DNA of 64,000 nt from Parietaria judaica (Eukaryota > Streptophyta > Magnoliopsida > Rosales > Urticaceae), in assembly GCA_954871525.1 (NCBI GenBank), contig OX940864.1, positions 29,320,001-29,384,000 on the forward strand, given 5' to 3'. How positions within the stretch are numbered: position 1 is the stretch's first letter; the number at the start of each line of letters is the position of its first letter. Positions 22,715 through 35,870 of the stretch are shown one piece after another. The notes beneath the pieces were generated by a model. The model saw only the letters and a program-made list of their open reading frames with translations, had not been told where the DNA came from and made no database searches. The position numbers and the translations under genes were made by a program.

Positions 22715-24294
22715 TGTTATGTGCATTTTTAGTAACATATAAAAATTGGGTCCCTTTTGGCAAAAGTCAAAGCCCATCACCAAAGCCAAAGACCGGAGGC
22801 CGACGTACCAAGACATTGGCGAGGTCTGGAGTAAAAAAGGCGAAGAGGACAAGGTCGACGAGGTGACGAGCCAACAAGGCCGAGGAGGCGACGAGGCCGA
22901 CGAAGCGAGGAGGCGACAAGCCGACGAGACCGATGAGACGACAAGATGACAAGCCTGACAAGCACCCTCGTCATGGCCTGACGAGGGCATAACTCATAAT
23001 TATTTTACATGACGAGGAGATCCGAGATCACGAAGACCCCCAAGAAATCCTCCTTATTCCCCCGGACTTAACATACGGACTCGCGGACAACCACAAGACA
23101 TCAAAGACGAATCAAGAAGCACCGACGACTCCCTCGAAAGGGCTAGGGGCCACGACAACCCCCCTGTAGCAGGAGAGAAATTCGCAGGCCCCTGGAGGTG
23201 CAATTTCAGGGAATTGGTTTTCTTATAAATAGGAGTCTTCCCCCCCTCATTTCCACACTCACTCACAACTTTCTCCAGAGCTTATCTCTCTAGCTTTCTC
23301 TCTCTAAAAATTCATCCACTCCTATAGGAGGAAGGACTTGAATAAGAGCTGAGATCGTTCTAGAAGAAGAGTCTCAGCCTCGACAAGAGAAGTTGTTCGA
23401 CGAGTCAACGAAGGAGCCCCTCGCCAGGTGGTCAAACTTGCCAACACCCGCGAGGTCGACAACAAAGGAACATCCCTTGTCAGGTGAGGCGCCCTCGCCA
23501 TCCTCGACAAGGTTGACAAAGGAGCATCCCTTGTCAGGTGAGGCACCCTCGCCAACCTCGACACCCTCGTTGGGATAAGGCCCCTCGTCACAACGAGCTC
23601 GCCTACACCGACGGGGTCGACAAAGAACACTTCACGCGGTAATACCCAGCCTCCTGGCCAAGGGTCACCCATGCGCCGCCAACATTGCCACTTCCGACGT
23701 GTCAAACCACATCGTCATTCGCCCGCCGTTTATCACTAACCCCGAACTATGTGGGACCTGATTCTCTTAAACTGAGATACGTAGGCAGCCTCGCCCAACC
23801 ATAAGCGACGGGGCACGGGCCCAATCTACCAATTTTTGCAGGTCCTCCCTCGCCGTAGGAGCTCGCAAAGGAAGGAGAATCAGGAAGAATCATCAAGACC
23901 AGCTCGGAGCCTCATCAAGACCGGAGTTCGCCTAGACGAGGATATCGTCGAGACAAGAACTCTGCTGAGACGAGGAGCTTCACCGAGACAAAGACTCTGG
24001 TCAGACGAGGAGCTTCGCCAAGACAAGGACCCCGCCCGGACTTCGCCACCGCGAGGGAAGCCCGACGAGGAATTTCGCCGTGGTACGGACTTCGGCCCCA
24101 CGAGGGAAGTTCGCCGGGGATCGCCAATGACAGCCCGGAGACTCATCCAAGACGACTGATTCGCCTCCAGCTTTTACGATCATTAGTCAACCCGCGTTGA
24201 CTAAACATTCAATTATCCACGTATTCAGCGGGTCAATCTCGGGACCCGAACCTTGGATCCGATTTTAAGTTAAAGCCATTTTTACGCATTAACA
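22715..24294 (+). repeat. 3' LTR of the 15882 gypsy element, 1580 bp
   Basis: TGTTATGTGC...CGCATTAACA. It contains a GACGAGGC-type short-repeat block, TATA box TTATAAATAGG at 23223-23233, a near-duplicate block (AAGGAGCATCCCTTGTCAGGTGAGG, near 23466 and 23519) and further imperfect repeats of GACGAGGAGCTTC around 23940-24060. It also has the element-typical GAGATACGTAGGCAGCCTCGCC near 23775. Open frames in it are by-products of CpG-rich repeats. Confidence 0.85.
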
Positions 24295-24298
24295 TATA

Positions 24299-24299
<1 letters not shown>

Positions 24300-24346
<47 letters not shown>

Positions 24347-24956
24347 CACTTAATAAATTATAAGAAAAATTTCAAAGTTAAAATGTTTGGGATCGACGTC
24401 AAATTTTAAAACGTCCACGGCAACCGCTGGTTAGCCGAGAGCTGACCTATTTTTTGTGCTGACCGACGGAACATCGTCAATAAAACCCATGTCGTTTGAA
24501 AAATTTACTGATGGATTGCCCACGGGTAACCGGTAACCCTTAGAAACTCATAAAATAGTTGAGAAATTCATTATCTTTTTATAATTTTTTTTTTTTACCA
24601 AAAATCAATGGTATGCCAAAAAAAAAAAAAATACATAAGGGCATACCCACGATGTGATCACCAAAAAGTTTTAGATTTCTGGTCAAATTCATCGTTTTCG
24701 TCTTGAAAACAACACTTAGATTTTACGGCTTATTAACATTATTGGAAAAGTTTTTTTTTTTTATGTACTTACATATTTATGCAGATATAATTATATTATA
24801 ATATAGTTTTGAAGCCGTCACTTACTGATTATTTGAAAACTTTTTGAAAATACTTGGCCATTTTTTTTAACTTAAAGTAAAATAAGTAAATAAAGTAGTA
24901 AAAATATTTATCAGGAATTCTTTTTTCAAATCCAAAGACATGTACGAAATAAAATA
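24300..24956. other. (TA)n target site and AT-rich spacer
   Basis: A TA repeat (24295-24343) is the continuation of the target into which the gypsy element inserted. The rest has homopolymer runs and no coding potential. Confidence 0.5.
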
Positions 24957-26847
24957 TGCGGAAAACGTCTTCACAATGATTACTCATTCACCCAATCCCT
25001 CACACATCCTCCACCGTCACCGTCCAATCCACCACGAAATCAAATCATAGGTTTCTTACCTACAATACGAACGAAAACATTTTGTGTGAGCTAAAAGCTC
25101 ACTGAAATACAACTATTTTCTCACAAAAATATATAACATAACATGCAAATTACCAATTATGCTTCGCTATATGTTTTAGGAATCTATTACTAATCTTGTC
25201 CTAGGTGATCACCAACTTGTGTACGTACCAACTTGCGTGCGAGACTCAATAGATCGACGGGGGTGCACATGTCCCGAAGCCTAAGGTCAATACATCTGGC
25301 GGTTCATGATACCGCATGATTAATCTCATCATCAATGACTCGCTCATCTCGGGTTAGAAATCAACATAACATTCGCAGTTTAGCTAAACGCAAGATAAAA
25401 TTTGTCCTAAATGACTCACTCATCTCAAGATAAATCAAAACTCTTAGAACCACCTCGTGAGGTATGGTACGACACCTTATTAATTCCTATGTTTCTCTTG
25501 TTCTTATTATCATAAGCTTATGAACTGATAACATTCCGTTTCTTATTCCTTTAGCTAAAGGAACACAACATCTCTCGATAATCATTCTCGATCGTCACAT
25601 AATCAACATCAATCTTGCACATTCATATATCATTAAATACTTATATAAATTACTCATGCATCAATTATGAAACAAAACGATAAGCACACATTCAATAATA
25701 TTATAACAAGCATTTCAACAAACCACACATCAAACATGTCAAACAATACTTTTATTTTCAAAACTAATTCATACTGTAGTAAGGTTGAACTCACCACCTG
25801 AATCGGTATGACCGTCTTTCTCGCGACTCCGACGAAGAAGCCTCTACGAACGATGCTCCAAGAAAACAAATGTCTAACTATGGACTAGAAACTGATCACT
25901 AGCTAAATGATGCCTAAAATTTGACTTATAAGCTAAACATGGATTTCAGTTTTCAAAAAGACTTTTGAGGTATTTCCTCGACGTAGTAAAATTGGAATAG
26001 AACTGGAAAAAGTATTCTTCACAAAATGTCATTATTTTTCAAAAACGAACAACTTTTGTGTTTTGATAATTTTCAGAAAAAGAATGCAACTATGCGATAT
26101 CCTAACTTTTTAATTCGGCAGAAATACTAAAACACGATTTCGAGTTAGATCCCGGCATCTTTTTGAATTTTGTAAAACGTGAAACATGCTTAAAACTGAC
26201 TTCTCCACAAAATTTATCTCAAGATGAAAACCCTAATTTGGACTCTATGGATTTCTAAAAATTGAAATCAAAATCTGTTCTGCAGACTTTTTCGGTTTCT
26301 CCCTAAAAAGTAAAAATAAAATATCAAATTCGAGCGATTTATAGCTCCAAAAAATCTGATATTAAATATGTAACCTTTATGAACAAATTCGAAGCAGTGG
26401 TTTAAAGTTCGACCAAAACCGATTTGTAATTTAGGAGATAAAAATTCGAGAAAATTAATCAACATTGAATTACGAAAATAAAAAGAGTTTAAAATAATAA
26501 ACGAGACCATACCTCTATGATGATGAAAAAAAAAACGTTTTTCTGGCTAATGAGATGAAGGAATCAAAGAGTTTTTTTTTTTTTTCTAGAGAGATTTTTA
26601 GGTTTTGGGAGAGAATGAGGCTAAGAAGAGAATATGTGAAAACCCTAACCTAAGTGGGTATAAATATAACCCTAATTAATAATAATTTTCGCAGCTAATT
26701 AAATAGCATAAAAATATTTTTTTTTATTAAAATATCAAAGATATTTCCTATTATCTTATATAAAAATCCTAAATTAATTACGAATAAAAATAATATAAAT
26801 ACTTATCTGTATTCTATTTGAGGGCTCTAAAAATACGAGATCTCACA
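24957..26847 (-). mobile_element. Probable solo LTR (gypsy type), minus orientation
   Basis: On the minus strand it starts TGTGAGATCTCGTATTTTTA at 26847, a start common in chromovirus-like gypsy LTRs. A TATATTTATACCC TATA-like box follows (about 26660) with a CT-rich leader (CTCTCCC, CTCTCTAG). It runs to ...CGTTTTCCGCA at 24957. There is no coding sequence and no flanking 5-bp duplication I could identify, so the ends are provisional. Confidence 0.4.
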
Positions 26848-27488
26848 CGATTACTGATAATTAGCACATAAAATATGATCGGCAGGAATAGTTTTCGGTA
26901 CTTCAAGACTTACAATTTGCATTAATAAACATGTAACTCGTTACCGGTCGCTTGACCTTTACAATTGGACAATCGACGTACATGCAGAGGTCGGCATTTT
27001 ACACCTTGTTTCTTACGAAAATAATTGATATAAAATTTAAAGGCATAATAGACATTACAACAATTAAAAATACATTGGCTAATTGTTATATAATAATTTC
27101 CTCTTGAAGTACAACGCTCATTTACCATGTAATAGCATAGAATTAAATTATCAATTATCATAATTAGGACATTACAGATTGTGTACCTGTAATTTATGAA
27201 TTCGACTCGTATTAATAAGTTAAAAAGCAAAATAAATGATGTATTCAAAACTATATGGTAAATAAATAATTTAACATGATACAATCCGGATAATAATAAA
27301 TTGATAAAGTACTTTAGTTAGATTTAGCTAGATACAATATTTTTAGGTTCTAATTATCTCCATTGAATTTCGGGCTCCACTTTCTGCTTTATCTTTAATT
27401 TTGGCCATAAAATTTGTTCAATGTTCAAATCTACAAAACTATTGATGATAATTCAAGTAGGATCGTTATACATATGGAATAAATTTAT
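26848..27488. other. AT-rich non-coding stretch
   Basis: Nothing recognisable. The 120-codon frame on the minus strand (27284-26922) is Tyr/Ile/Asn-rich, in AT-rich DNA, and lacks any motif. Confidence 0.4.
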
Positions 27489-27803
27489 TAAAAGTACCTA
27501 AAATTATTCAAAATAGCGTGATATATTCTCAAATTTTCAACTGCGCTTATTAACTACCCAAAGCGTGGCATACTCTCTTAGCGGTAAGCCATTTCTACGT
27601 GTATGCGTTAGATTGAAGTAATTATCATGTGATATCTTAAAACGTGAATTAAAATAAATAATTAATTGTTACTCTGAGTTGTAATGGATACACATTGGAC
27701 ATGATCAATCAAAGTAAAATTTATGACTTTTTCTATTTAATAAGCGTAATTGAAAATATGGTAATATGTTAAACTATTTTATGAATAACTTTGAGTACTT
27801 TTA
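27489..27803. mobile_element. Small inverted-repeat MITE remnant
   Basis: The left arm TAAAAGTACCTAAAATTATTC...TTTTCAACTGCGCTTATTAA (27489-27555) is inverted at 27740-27803 (TTAATAAGCGTAATTGAAAA...GTACTTTTA) with about 75-80% identity over some 65 bp. There is no coding sequence. The superfamily is not assignable. No clear target duplication was found. Confidence 0.6.
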
Positions 27804-29017
27804 CTATAATTATTTATATAAAATAATAGAAATATATCCCTATAACTATCCCAATTATTTAGCACTAGCATGGTAATTCTATTATCATGCTTACATGTTT
27901 TTGTACAACCTAATTAATTTGCCTTAATTATATGAAGAATTGAATGTAGTAGAGAAGCCTTGATTAAAAATGTCTTCTTAAACATGTAGACAAGAATTAA
28001 CTACACATAGTGTCGTTTAGGTGCAACAAATAACCACATTTAATTAATATTTGTTTAATTTGCGTAAATACCTCCCTGAGTTCAGATTTTTTGGTGGAAA
28101 CGTCCCGTAAATTTTTATATGTAACAAATTGCTTCCTTCTTGCTAATAAATGACGGACAATGTTAATATGTGCACAATGCATAATCTATTTTAGCATTTT
28201 CATTTTATTTTATTATTTTATAGACTTTCATTCTTTCTTTCTTTTTTTGAGAACTAGCTAGATTTTGTATTGTTTCGCAATAATCTCATTACGTAGTATA
28301 TCGATCTCGTTTAACAACTCATCGGTAATAATATTTTCGAGCAAGACAAGTATTGCACGTAAATTTACATTTATTTGTCATTTTCTAACATATTGCGGTA
28401 ATGTGTAACTGTTTTGAAACGGTAGGAGGCATTGCTGCAAAAATTTAAACTTCGGACAACAAAGTATACCAATATCCGAAGTTAAGAGGGCATTCTTGTA
28501 ATTATCCTATTGTGTACATCCATATGTCCATATATATGCACACACACGCGTACACAAAGATGATCTCTTTTCTTTCTCATCTACTATTTTTAGCAGCTGT
28601 AATGGCTGATGTTTAGGAGTTAGGTTTAAGGGTTGTTTACTATGTTATTTTTTCAATATTTTCAGTACATAGTTTGGCTATGTCCTGGAATTAATGGTGT
28701 TTGTTTTGCAATGAAGATCTCGTTTGTCAAGTTCTTTGGACTTCACATTTTTCATCAACCCACAATACTTGCCAAATATCTTACTTACTTTATTTATTTA
28801 TTTATTTATTCTACACCGTTAATTACTAGGAAACGAATAATTAATATCATGTGTAATCTAGCATCAAACTCAGTCACGTTAGAGTGGTGTCAATATGGTA
28901 TCTTGGAAAACAGTATTGTTTAGTTCTGTTTTCTTCTTTTCTTTTTTTAATGATTCAATTTGACGATATTGATTAATTATCATGGTATTTTGGAATGCAA
29001 AATTGATTATAGGTTTC
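27804..29017. other. Non-coding AT-rich stretch before the large gypsy element
   Basis: Holds short low-complexity tracts (ATTT repeats near 28790-28810) and no gene. It ends with GTTTC (29013-29017), the left flank of the next element. Confidence 0.4.
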
Positions 29018-30135
29018 TGTTATGGGTGTTTTGTAGAGTTAATAAAAATTTATTTTCGCCCAAAAACGTTACTCAAAAGCCCGTATCTCAAAAGCGAGAA
29101 GCCCAAATAGTGCGAAAATAATTTTTGTTATTAGAATAAAGGTCGATTAACGAAACGCCTCGTTAGCACGCCGTAACGGGATCCCGGATTGCCCTACCAT
29201 CCCTTAAAGAGCTTCGACGCGCCTTGTCAGGGCGTGGAGGGACTTTATTATTATTTATCCAGAGGTCCCTAGACCCTCCTATAAATAGAAGCTTCAGTTA
29301 TACGAAACAATACTCTGATTCAAACTCTCTATATAGCGATAAAAATCGTTTTCTCTCTCCTATATTTATATTCCGGCAAGGATACCCGACTAAGGTCGGA
29401 ACGGAGGTGTTAGCAAGAGCGGAAGTGCCCGATCGCCGATCTTCCCTACGGAGGCTCCGGTTCTCAGCGGTCGCCGACCTATATCCCGAGTCCCAAGCCT
29501 CTGTGGTAATGGGTCGGAGAACCCGGTCCCGGTCTGACGGTTAGCAGAGGGTCCGAACAGGGTACAATCACCGACCTACCCTACGGAAGTTCTGGTTCTC
29601 ATCGGTCATCGACCTATATCCCGAGTCCTAGGACTTTATGGTAACAGGTCGGAGGACCCTGTCCCAGTCCGACGGTAAGCGGAGGGTCCGATCTACCAGA
29701 GGAGCTAGCTAAAGGGGAAACGCCGGAGGAATCCCCGATCATCGGAGGAGCCGCCGACTCTCTAAAAGAAGATCCGAGCACTGTCCGACTCTCGTCTCCG
29801 CCATCGGCCCCCCAGCTAACCAGAGGAATTGCCGACTCCCCAGAGAAAAGGCACCGGAGGAATCCACGTATACACCACCATCAACTCCAGGCTCGTCCAG
29901 GCCAGCTAGGAACGACTCCATCAACGTCTGCTTTGAACTACGAGATGACCTGATCCCACTTTTCTGCAAGCGGGTACGTAGGCAACCTCACTACAGTCAG
30001 TGACGCGCGGCATTACATCACCATCACCTCCAGAATCAAAGAAGTCCAAGGCCTAAACCCTGAATAAAGTCAACAAACGACGAGGGGCCTGACCCAGTCC
30101 GCACAAGTGGGCCCCTACAGTGTTTGATCCATTTT
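29018..30135 (+). repeat. 5' LTR of the 29018 gypsy element
   Basis: Collinear with 51084-52209. TATA box CCTATAAATAGAAGC at 29278-29292. An internal imperfect duplication of about 150 bp (two copies of GACCTATATCCCGAGTCC, near 29479 and 29610) is shared by both LTRs. The last 11 bases (CGGCATCAACA) are missing because copia DNA begins abruptly at 30136. Confidence 0.85.
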
Positions 30136-31281
30136 TTAGCCCCTACGAAACGCGGCCCGGCCCTGCTGCTAGGGCAGTGGTACACGCTGGTCCAGACTGA
30201 ACCAACTTCCCGCGGGGAGAGCGCTCAGCCCGTGGGCTGGGCAGGTTGCTAAGTTCTGGTCCAAACCGGACCAGCCTGGTTTGCGGCATCCACGCCCATC
30301 CTGTGGACTTGGCGCGGTGTTTGGCTGAAACCGGTCAGAAACCGGACCGGTTTCTGGTGATCCAGAGCTGGGACGAATGGCCTAATAGCTTTACCAGCCC
30401 ATAGCGTGGGCTGGTCCGACCACCGTGGGCTGGCAAAAATCTAAGCCCGCACCGATGTTCCTCCGGGAAGCCCTAATGGCTTGCCGGAACCCTAACCACC
30501 AGCCCGTACCGTGGGGTGGTGCAAATTCAATTAGCTGGGAAAATCCCAGCCCTAATTCGCGAACCTGGGAAGCTTGCGACTTCCCGGAAAACCCTAATGC
30601 GTTAGGATTTTGACTTCAGTCAAAACCCTAATACGATTAAAAAAAATTGACAAAAAAAAATATTATTTACCAAAAATAATAATAAATATTTTCCCTAAAA
30701 TCCCTTTTTCCAAAAATGAATTATCAATTAGTTATCCTGGGATTTATTAAAAAATCAAATATCAAGAACCGAAGCTGTTATACCAATTGTTGGGCGTCTG
30801 ATTCGCGCGAATCACCCTTGCTTAATTAACGATCACCTTAGGGGTGCGTAAGGTAACCTCGAAAAATATTTCACAGGAATTAGAGTCCCATACCAATAAT
30901 TCCTGTTATCCTATCCGACTCATAAGATTCGAAAATAATCATCCCTATCGTTGATATTTAATTTTGGAAAACCATTGTCATTAACACATGAATTGATTGA
31001 GCCTTTGAGTATTAATAAATAATTATCTAATCAATAAAATTAATTGCGTACCCTTTACTCACTATTCTGTTGCGCAATTATGATCTTGATCTCGATCTTC
31101 GTTCTTCGCGTTCTTAAGCTCCTGCGAATTTTCTTGATTGAATCTCGAAGATAGCTCCCACGAGTCTTCCGATGTATACTCCAGATCTTGACCGCCGGGA
31201 TGTGGGGGCTCCCACTGAACAGAACCCTCAACCCTAAACTCGAATTTCTCTGGAAAATAGCCCAGAGAAAAATGCAGAAAC

Positions 31282-31282
<1 letters not shown>

Positions 31283-31329
<47 letters not shown>
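31283..31329. repeat. (GA)n microsatellite inside the copia LTR
   Basis: An uninterrupted GA run in the transcribed part of the minus-strand LTR (CT-rich leader in sense orientation). Confidence 0.9.
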
Positions 31330-31332
<3 letters not shown>

Positions 31333-32343
31333 TCGAATTCTTCTTTGAAGTGTGAGTTATGATTTTCGGTTTCAGGGCTATCCTTTTTATAGGAATCTGG
31401 CCCAACCACTTTGAGAAAATATCTTAACTAATAGGAGATATTCACTCTAAGATTAGATTTAATAATTAAATCAAATAAAGAATAAATCCAAATAAAATCT
31501 TTTTTAGAAAAATACCCTAAAAATTTAATAAATCAAATCTTTATATTTTCAAGATTTAACATACGAAAAATTCGCATAATATATATTTATATCGAATTTT
31601 ATTTCCAACTCTCTCTATTAAATATTTCAGGTTTAAATACCAATATTTAATTTCTCTAATTTTCGATTTAAATAACAGTGACAATTCAACCTAAACTGAA
31701 AACTTGTTATTCTCATAAATCTCAAACCGTCTGTCAGAATGACACAATTCAAAAAGATATTTATACTAAAATTTAATTTCCTACAACCCTGAAGTTTTCC
31801 AAGGAATAAATTAATTATCTTTTTCCAGTTTCTGTATGGATCAAAAGTTTGGTACTTTTGCCACTTTTGGATGATCATAAATTCCATGTAACCAAGTTAC
31901 AAATCATATTTGACCAGTTTTATTCTATGTTCTTAAAACATAATCATTTTGCGGTTCCAAACTTATGGAGCTACAAAGGGGACAAATTGACACGCGTACT
32001 CAAGCTTCGGTGAAAGTGAAGTGCTTTCACAAACTTCGGTTACATTCCACTATAGCCCGAAGCTGAACTCTTAAGTACGCATTAAATATATCTTCCTGAC
32101 TCAGGAGTCCATTGATACAATCATATTATCAGAATCCAAGTTTTTGTATTATTACGATTCTCGTCTTAATATGGTTGATCTCCGTATACCCGTTTAGACA
32201 AAACTATCGTTGTTCCATGATTATTGCAAAATTACTCACCTAACGGTTTATGAAGTCGTTAGGCTCCGGATGAGTACTCGTTTGCTTCCCACAAATCACA
32301 ACAAGGAAATCATAAAGTTATTATCCATATTTGTAGTCATGCA

Positions 32344-35300
32344 TGTTAGGCATTTGCCCTTAAACAATGTTTTATTTACCCATTGTAAAAGATTCTGACG
32401 TCACTCTTAATAAAGAAGGCACTTATTATGATAATATTTTCTATACTTGTTTATGTATAATTGAATGTTTATCCATAGTTCATAATGGAATGCAATAGCA
32501 ATCTATCATCACACCAGAGTCAATGTGAGGAAGAAATGATAGATACAATAAATGAACTAAAATGTATCCGTGACTTAATTAAGTAGTTGAGAGCCTCTTA
32601 ATTGATAAAGTCATTAATGCGACTAAATGGAGAAAATCCTATTCTGGATAGATATGTGTGTCATACCCATTAAGTGCATTACGTACGAAGTGTCTTTGTA
32701 CAGGATATGACTTGACTAAATTATAAAAGTTGCTTAACTAAGACCGTCCCTGACAACTTTGAATTAAGTCATAAAAGATGATCAAATGGTAATTAATCTA
32801 AATCCTGAAGTGCTTTTGAACCCTGACTGTTAGCTTGATTATTCTTTGATTGTAAGTTAAAGAACACAAAAAGACTGTGGTTCCCAACGCTGCTATATTG
32901 GGAACATGATAGTCGACAGGGAAGAGTAGCTTGATAACAGATATGGATATCACATAGCTTTTTACTAAGTCAAGATGATTCCCCGAACTATCGGCTGTGA
33001 GAAGTAGTACGGGACTCATGCGCAACTTATGACTCGTAATCGTAAGTGAGTTGTCTACAATACCACCGATGGAATTCAGGAAGAAAAGCACTAAGGAGCT
33101 AAACGGTAAAACACCCGCTCAAGTGTGAATCATCAAGTGAAAGATTAATCACTGGAATTTGATTATATCACTAGATACCTTTAAGATAAATAAAAAGGAA
33201 TAGATTATTTGCATCACTAAAGAGTACAGCTTTGGGTTTTTAGTGGAATAACACCGGAGTTAACGGACTGATCCGTTGGAGCTTAAGTGTTGTGGGTCCA
33301 TGGTCTCCAGGATAGCTCTGTAAAGGACAAATCGTACAATTAGGATATTTGTTATTCTAATTTATGATTGAACATTTGAAACTAAAGCTTGTGTCAAGTT
33401 TTGGAAAGTTTCAAAAAGTTGCGGCAAAAGTACCGAAAGTTTGCCCGGAAAATAGCTGATCGGAAAAAGTCAAAACTAGAATAAATTGTCAACATAAATG
33501 TTGTAGGAAATTTAATTCTAAGAGTTTTTTATTCTATGATTTTATGTCTAAGAGCAATAGAGAAAAAATTATGAATTATAGATCATAACATAATGCTATG
33601 TTAATTCATGAAAAACTACTTGGAGATTAAATTAATGGGCTAGGTCCATTGAGATTTAATCTTAGGTAATAATGAGAGAGGAAATTCGACCAAGCTTTGG
33701 TGGATAAGCCCATTAGGTATTTTCCTTATCATATTTTGTTAAATAATTAATTAAGTTAATTATCATGAAAAACATATTAGGTAATATTTGAATCATGGAA
33801 ATTGCCAAGCTTGATTACCAAGCAAGAGGTGGCGATTTTGAGCATGAGGAATTCGATATTTATATGTTAAGATAATTATAGATACTAATTGATTATATAT
33901 ATACAAATATGGTATTAACTTAAATCAAATAAATCATGTCATGAATATAAATTATGCATGAATCATGAAACTTGATTTAAATTTTTTAAATAAAGATTCA
34001 TATTGCATGAGAATTTAATATTGATTGAATCATGATATTATTTGATTGATAAGTTAATTACAAATAAGGAAAAGATTAGTAAATCACATGTCATCTTAAT
34101 TGATTTAATTGAAATTAATTTTTGGTTAAAAATAATGAAGAAATTCGACATCTCCTATTCATGGAAGGGAATGGAATTTCTTGGTATTTATTTTAATTGA
34201 AGAAAATATATTTAATTGATTAAATAATGAATAAATCAAATTCTACTTATCATGGTAAGTATTTGATTTTCTTGGTATTTATTTTAATCACATAAAATTA
34301 AATCTTTGGTATTTTAATCATCACATTTTTTATTTCTACCTATCATGGAAGGTTGGAAAAAGTCTTTGATTGATTTGTCAATAATACTAATTAAGAATGA
34401 GTGATTCACTTATCTATGGAAATTTGTGAGCATGGTTTTTCTATAAATACCAAGCTAGTTTCACATTTCCAAATATCACTCTTGTTGACGTGGTTTCCCA
34501 CCTCAAACAGTCAAGTGTGACTTGTGAGTGTATGATATTTGTTGAATGAACAATTTGGTGGAATTCTATCTCTCACGTTGCAAGCTCTCGATTCACTCTA
34601 GATATATATGTATATATATAAGCAATATAATAAAACGAGGGATTTTTTAGAGAGGTTCGTCCCAAGGCGGTAGTTGACTACGTCCTCTGTATGTTTATTG
34701 CGACAAATAGCATGAATGGATAGCTACAAACAACAAATCACGTTTAAAGCAAGAGAAAGGAAAAGAGAGAATGAAAAGAATACAACAGAATCTTCAAGTA
34801 GACATAAATGACGGGTAGAAATCTCTTGATGTATTCTCTCAGGGATGCGTGTGTGTTGATCCGAGATTGAGCTTGGTATTTATAGGCTTCAATTCTTCCC
34901 GTTGAACTTTCAGGAATCGTGGAATCCTCCCTCCGGGCTGACCGGGTTGATTGGCTTGTCTTGTGACACGTATCCCACGACTCCGTCTTCTTCATTGAGT
35001 TTGAATTGTGCCCGTTGAAGGCTTGACTTCGTACTTTTGGTCTTCAGCTGGTGTTTGAATTGAGATGACGGGTAGGATATGTGACGATCCTATCCTTATT
35101 CTCTTGGGGTAACGACGGACTGCATTTGGGCTATTGGGCCGAGTAGCTTCCTGCTATTTGGGCTTTATTCTTCTGAGAGATTGGGCTCCTCGAATGGGTT
35201 TTTATGAGTTAGAGATTTAATTCTTTTAAAGCCTTTTTATTTATTATTTGTAAATTTAATTAATTCACAACTTGGTACTTTATGTCATATTAAATAATGA

Positions 35301-35870
35301 CGAATTTGCACATCAACAACTCTCACATTACAAAATTCGAGCTCTCTCTCTCAAAGAAGCTCTCGAAATTCTCTCTCTCTCTAGAAAGTTTTAGCTTAGG
35401 GAAATTCGATTCCCAATAGCTCAGAAATCGCATAGGCTAGAAAGCAACGAAGTTCTGTCGACGAAGCCCACTCTTTGGGTACTACGAGTTCAAGAGAATA
35501 TCCCGGAAGGCTTTGGGAGTTTCCTTTGGTGTGAAGAAAGTCTTGCGGAAGCTCTGCCCAAATTTAGAAAGCGCAATGGAAGTCATCGTAAGAAACGAAG
35601 TACGGCCTTATGCATTGGGTAAATAAATGCAAACCATTTTATTGTTTTATTTATTTCCGGGACTAGAATTAATAATTGTGTGTTTATTGAATAACTAATT
35701 ATTTATCCGGTCGGATATCCGTTATCCCGGTGCTCGGTTGTACTAAAGGAAGTAACATCGGAAAGTGTAAAATGGGCCTTTCCGTGAAAATAATTTTAAA
35801 AAGGTTACCCTGATGGATCGAGGGCCCATCCCGAGATATGAAGGAGGGGACGATAATATAATTCCCTTCA
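32344..35870 (+). repeat. 5' LTR of the 32344 copia, 3527 bp
   Basis: Matches the 3' LTR from 32344 to 33807 and again from 35789 to 35870. The 1981 bp between are absent from the 3' LTR. That stretch includes the TATA box CTATAAATACC at 34441-34451 and the CT-rich leader, so it is genuine LTR sequence. Part of it (about 34600-35310, ending CACATCAACA) has its own LTR-like end and an opposite-orientation TATA (GGTATTTATAGGC at 34875) and may be a nested solo LTR. Confidence 0.75.

Larger units (their letters stand above)
15882..24294 (+). mobile_element. Tat-type Ty3/gypsy retrotransposon, internally deleted, 8.4 kb
   Basis: Starts TGTTATGTGTATTTTTAATAA and ends CGCATTAACA, with target duplication TATAT at 15877-15881 and 24295-24299 inside a TA-repeat target. 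The 3' LTR is 22715-24294. Only the first 581 bases of the 5' LTR remain (15882-16462 matches 22715-23342). The interior retains a Tat-type extra RNase H, 42-bp tandem repeats, a long antisense gene and a purine tract (actaggggg, 22703-22711) before the 3' LTR. Protease, reverse transcriptase and integrase are gone, so it cannot move on its own. GC content and CpG frequency are clearly higher than in the flanking DNA. Confidence 0.85.

Noticed and set aside
22715..24294. Several open frames of 60-127 codons inside the 3' LTR
   Set aside because: They come from CpG-rich short repeats, differ between the two LTR copies and contain no domain.
26922..27284. 120-codon minus-strand open frame
   Set aside because: AT-driven composition rich in Tyr, Ile and Asn, with no motif.
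28633..28923. 96-codon plus-strand open frame starting MFTMLFFQYF
   Set aside because: Hydrophobic translation of T-rich DNA containing an ATTT repeat. No family features.
34600..35310. Complete nested solo LTR in the 5' LTR of the 32344 copia
   Set aside because: The right end (CACATCAACA) and inverse TATA box are suggestive, but I could not find a matching left end or target duplication, so it is mentioned only as a possibility.
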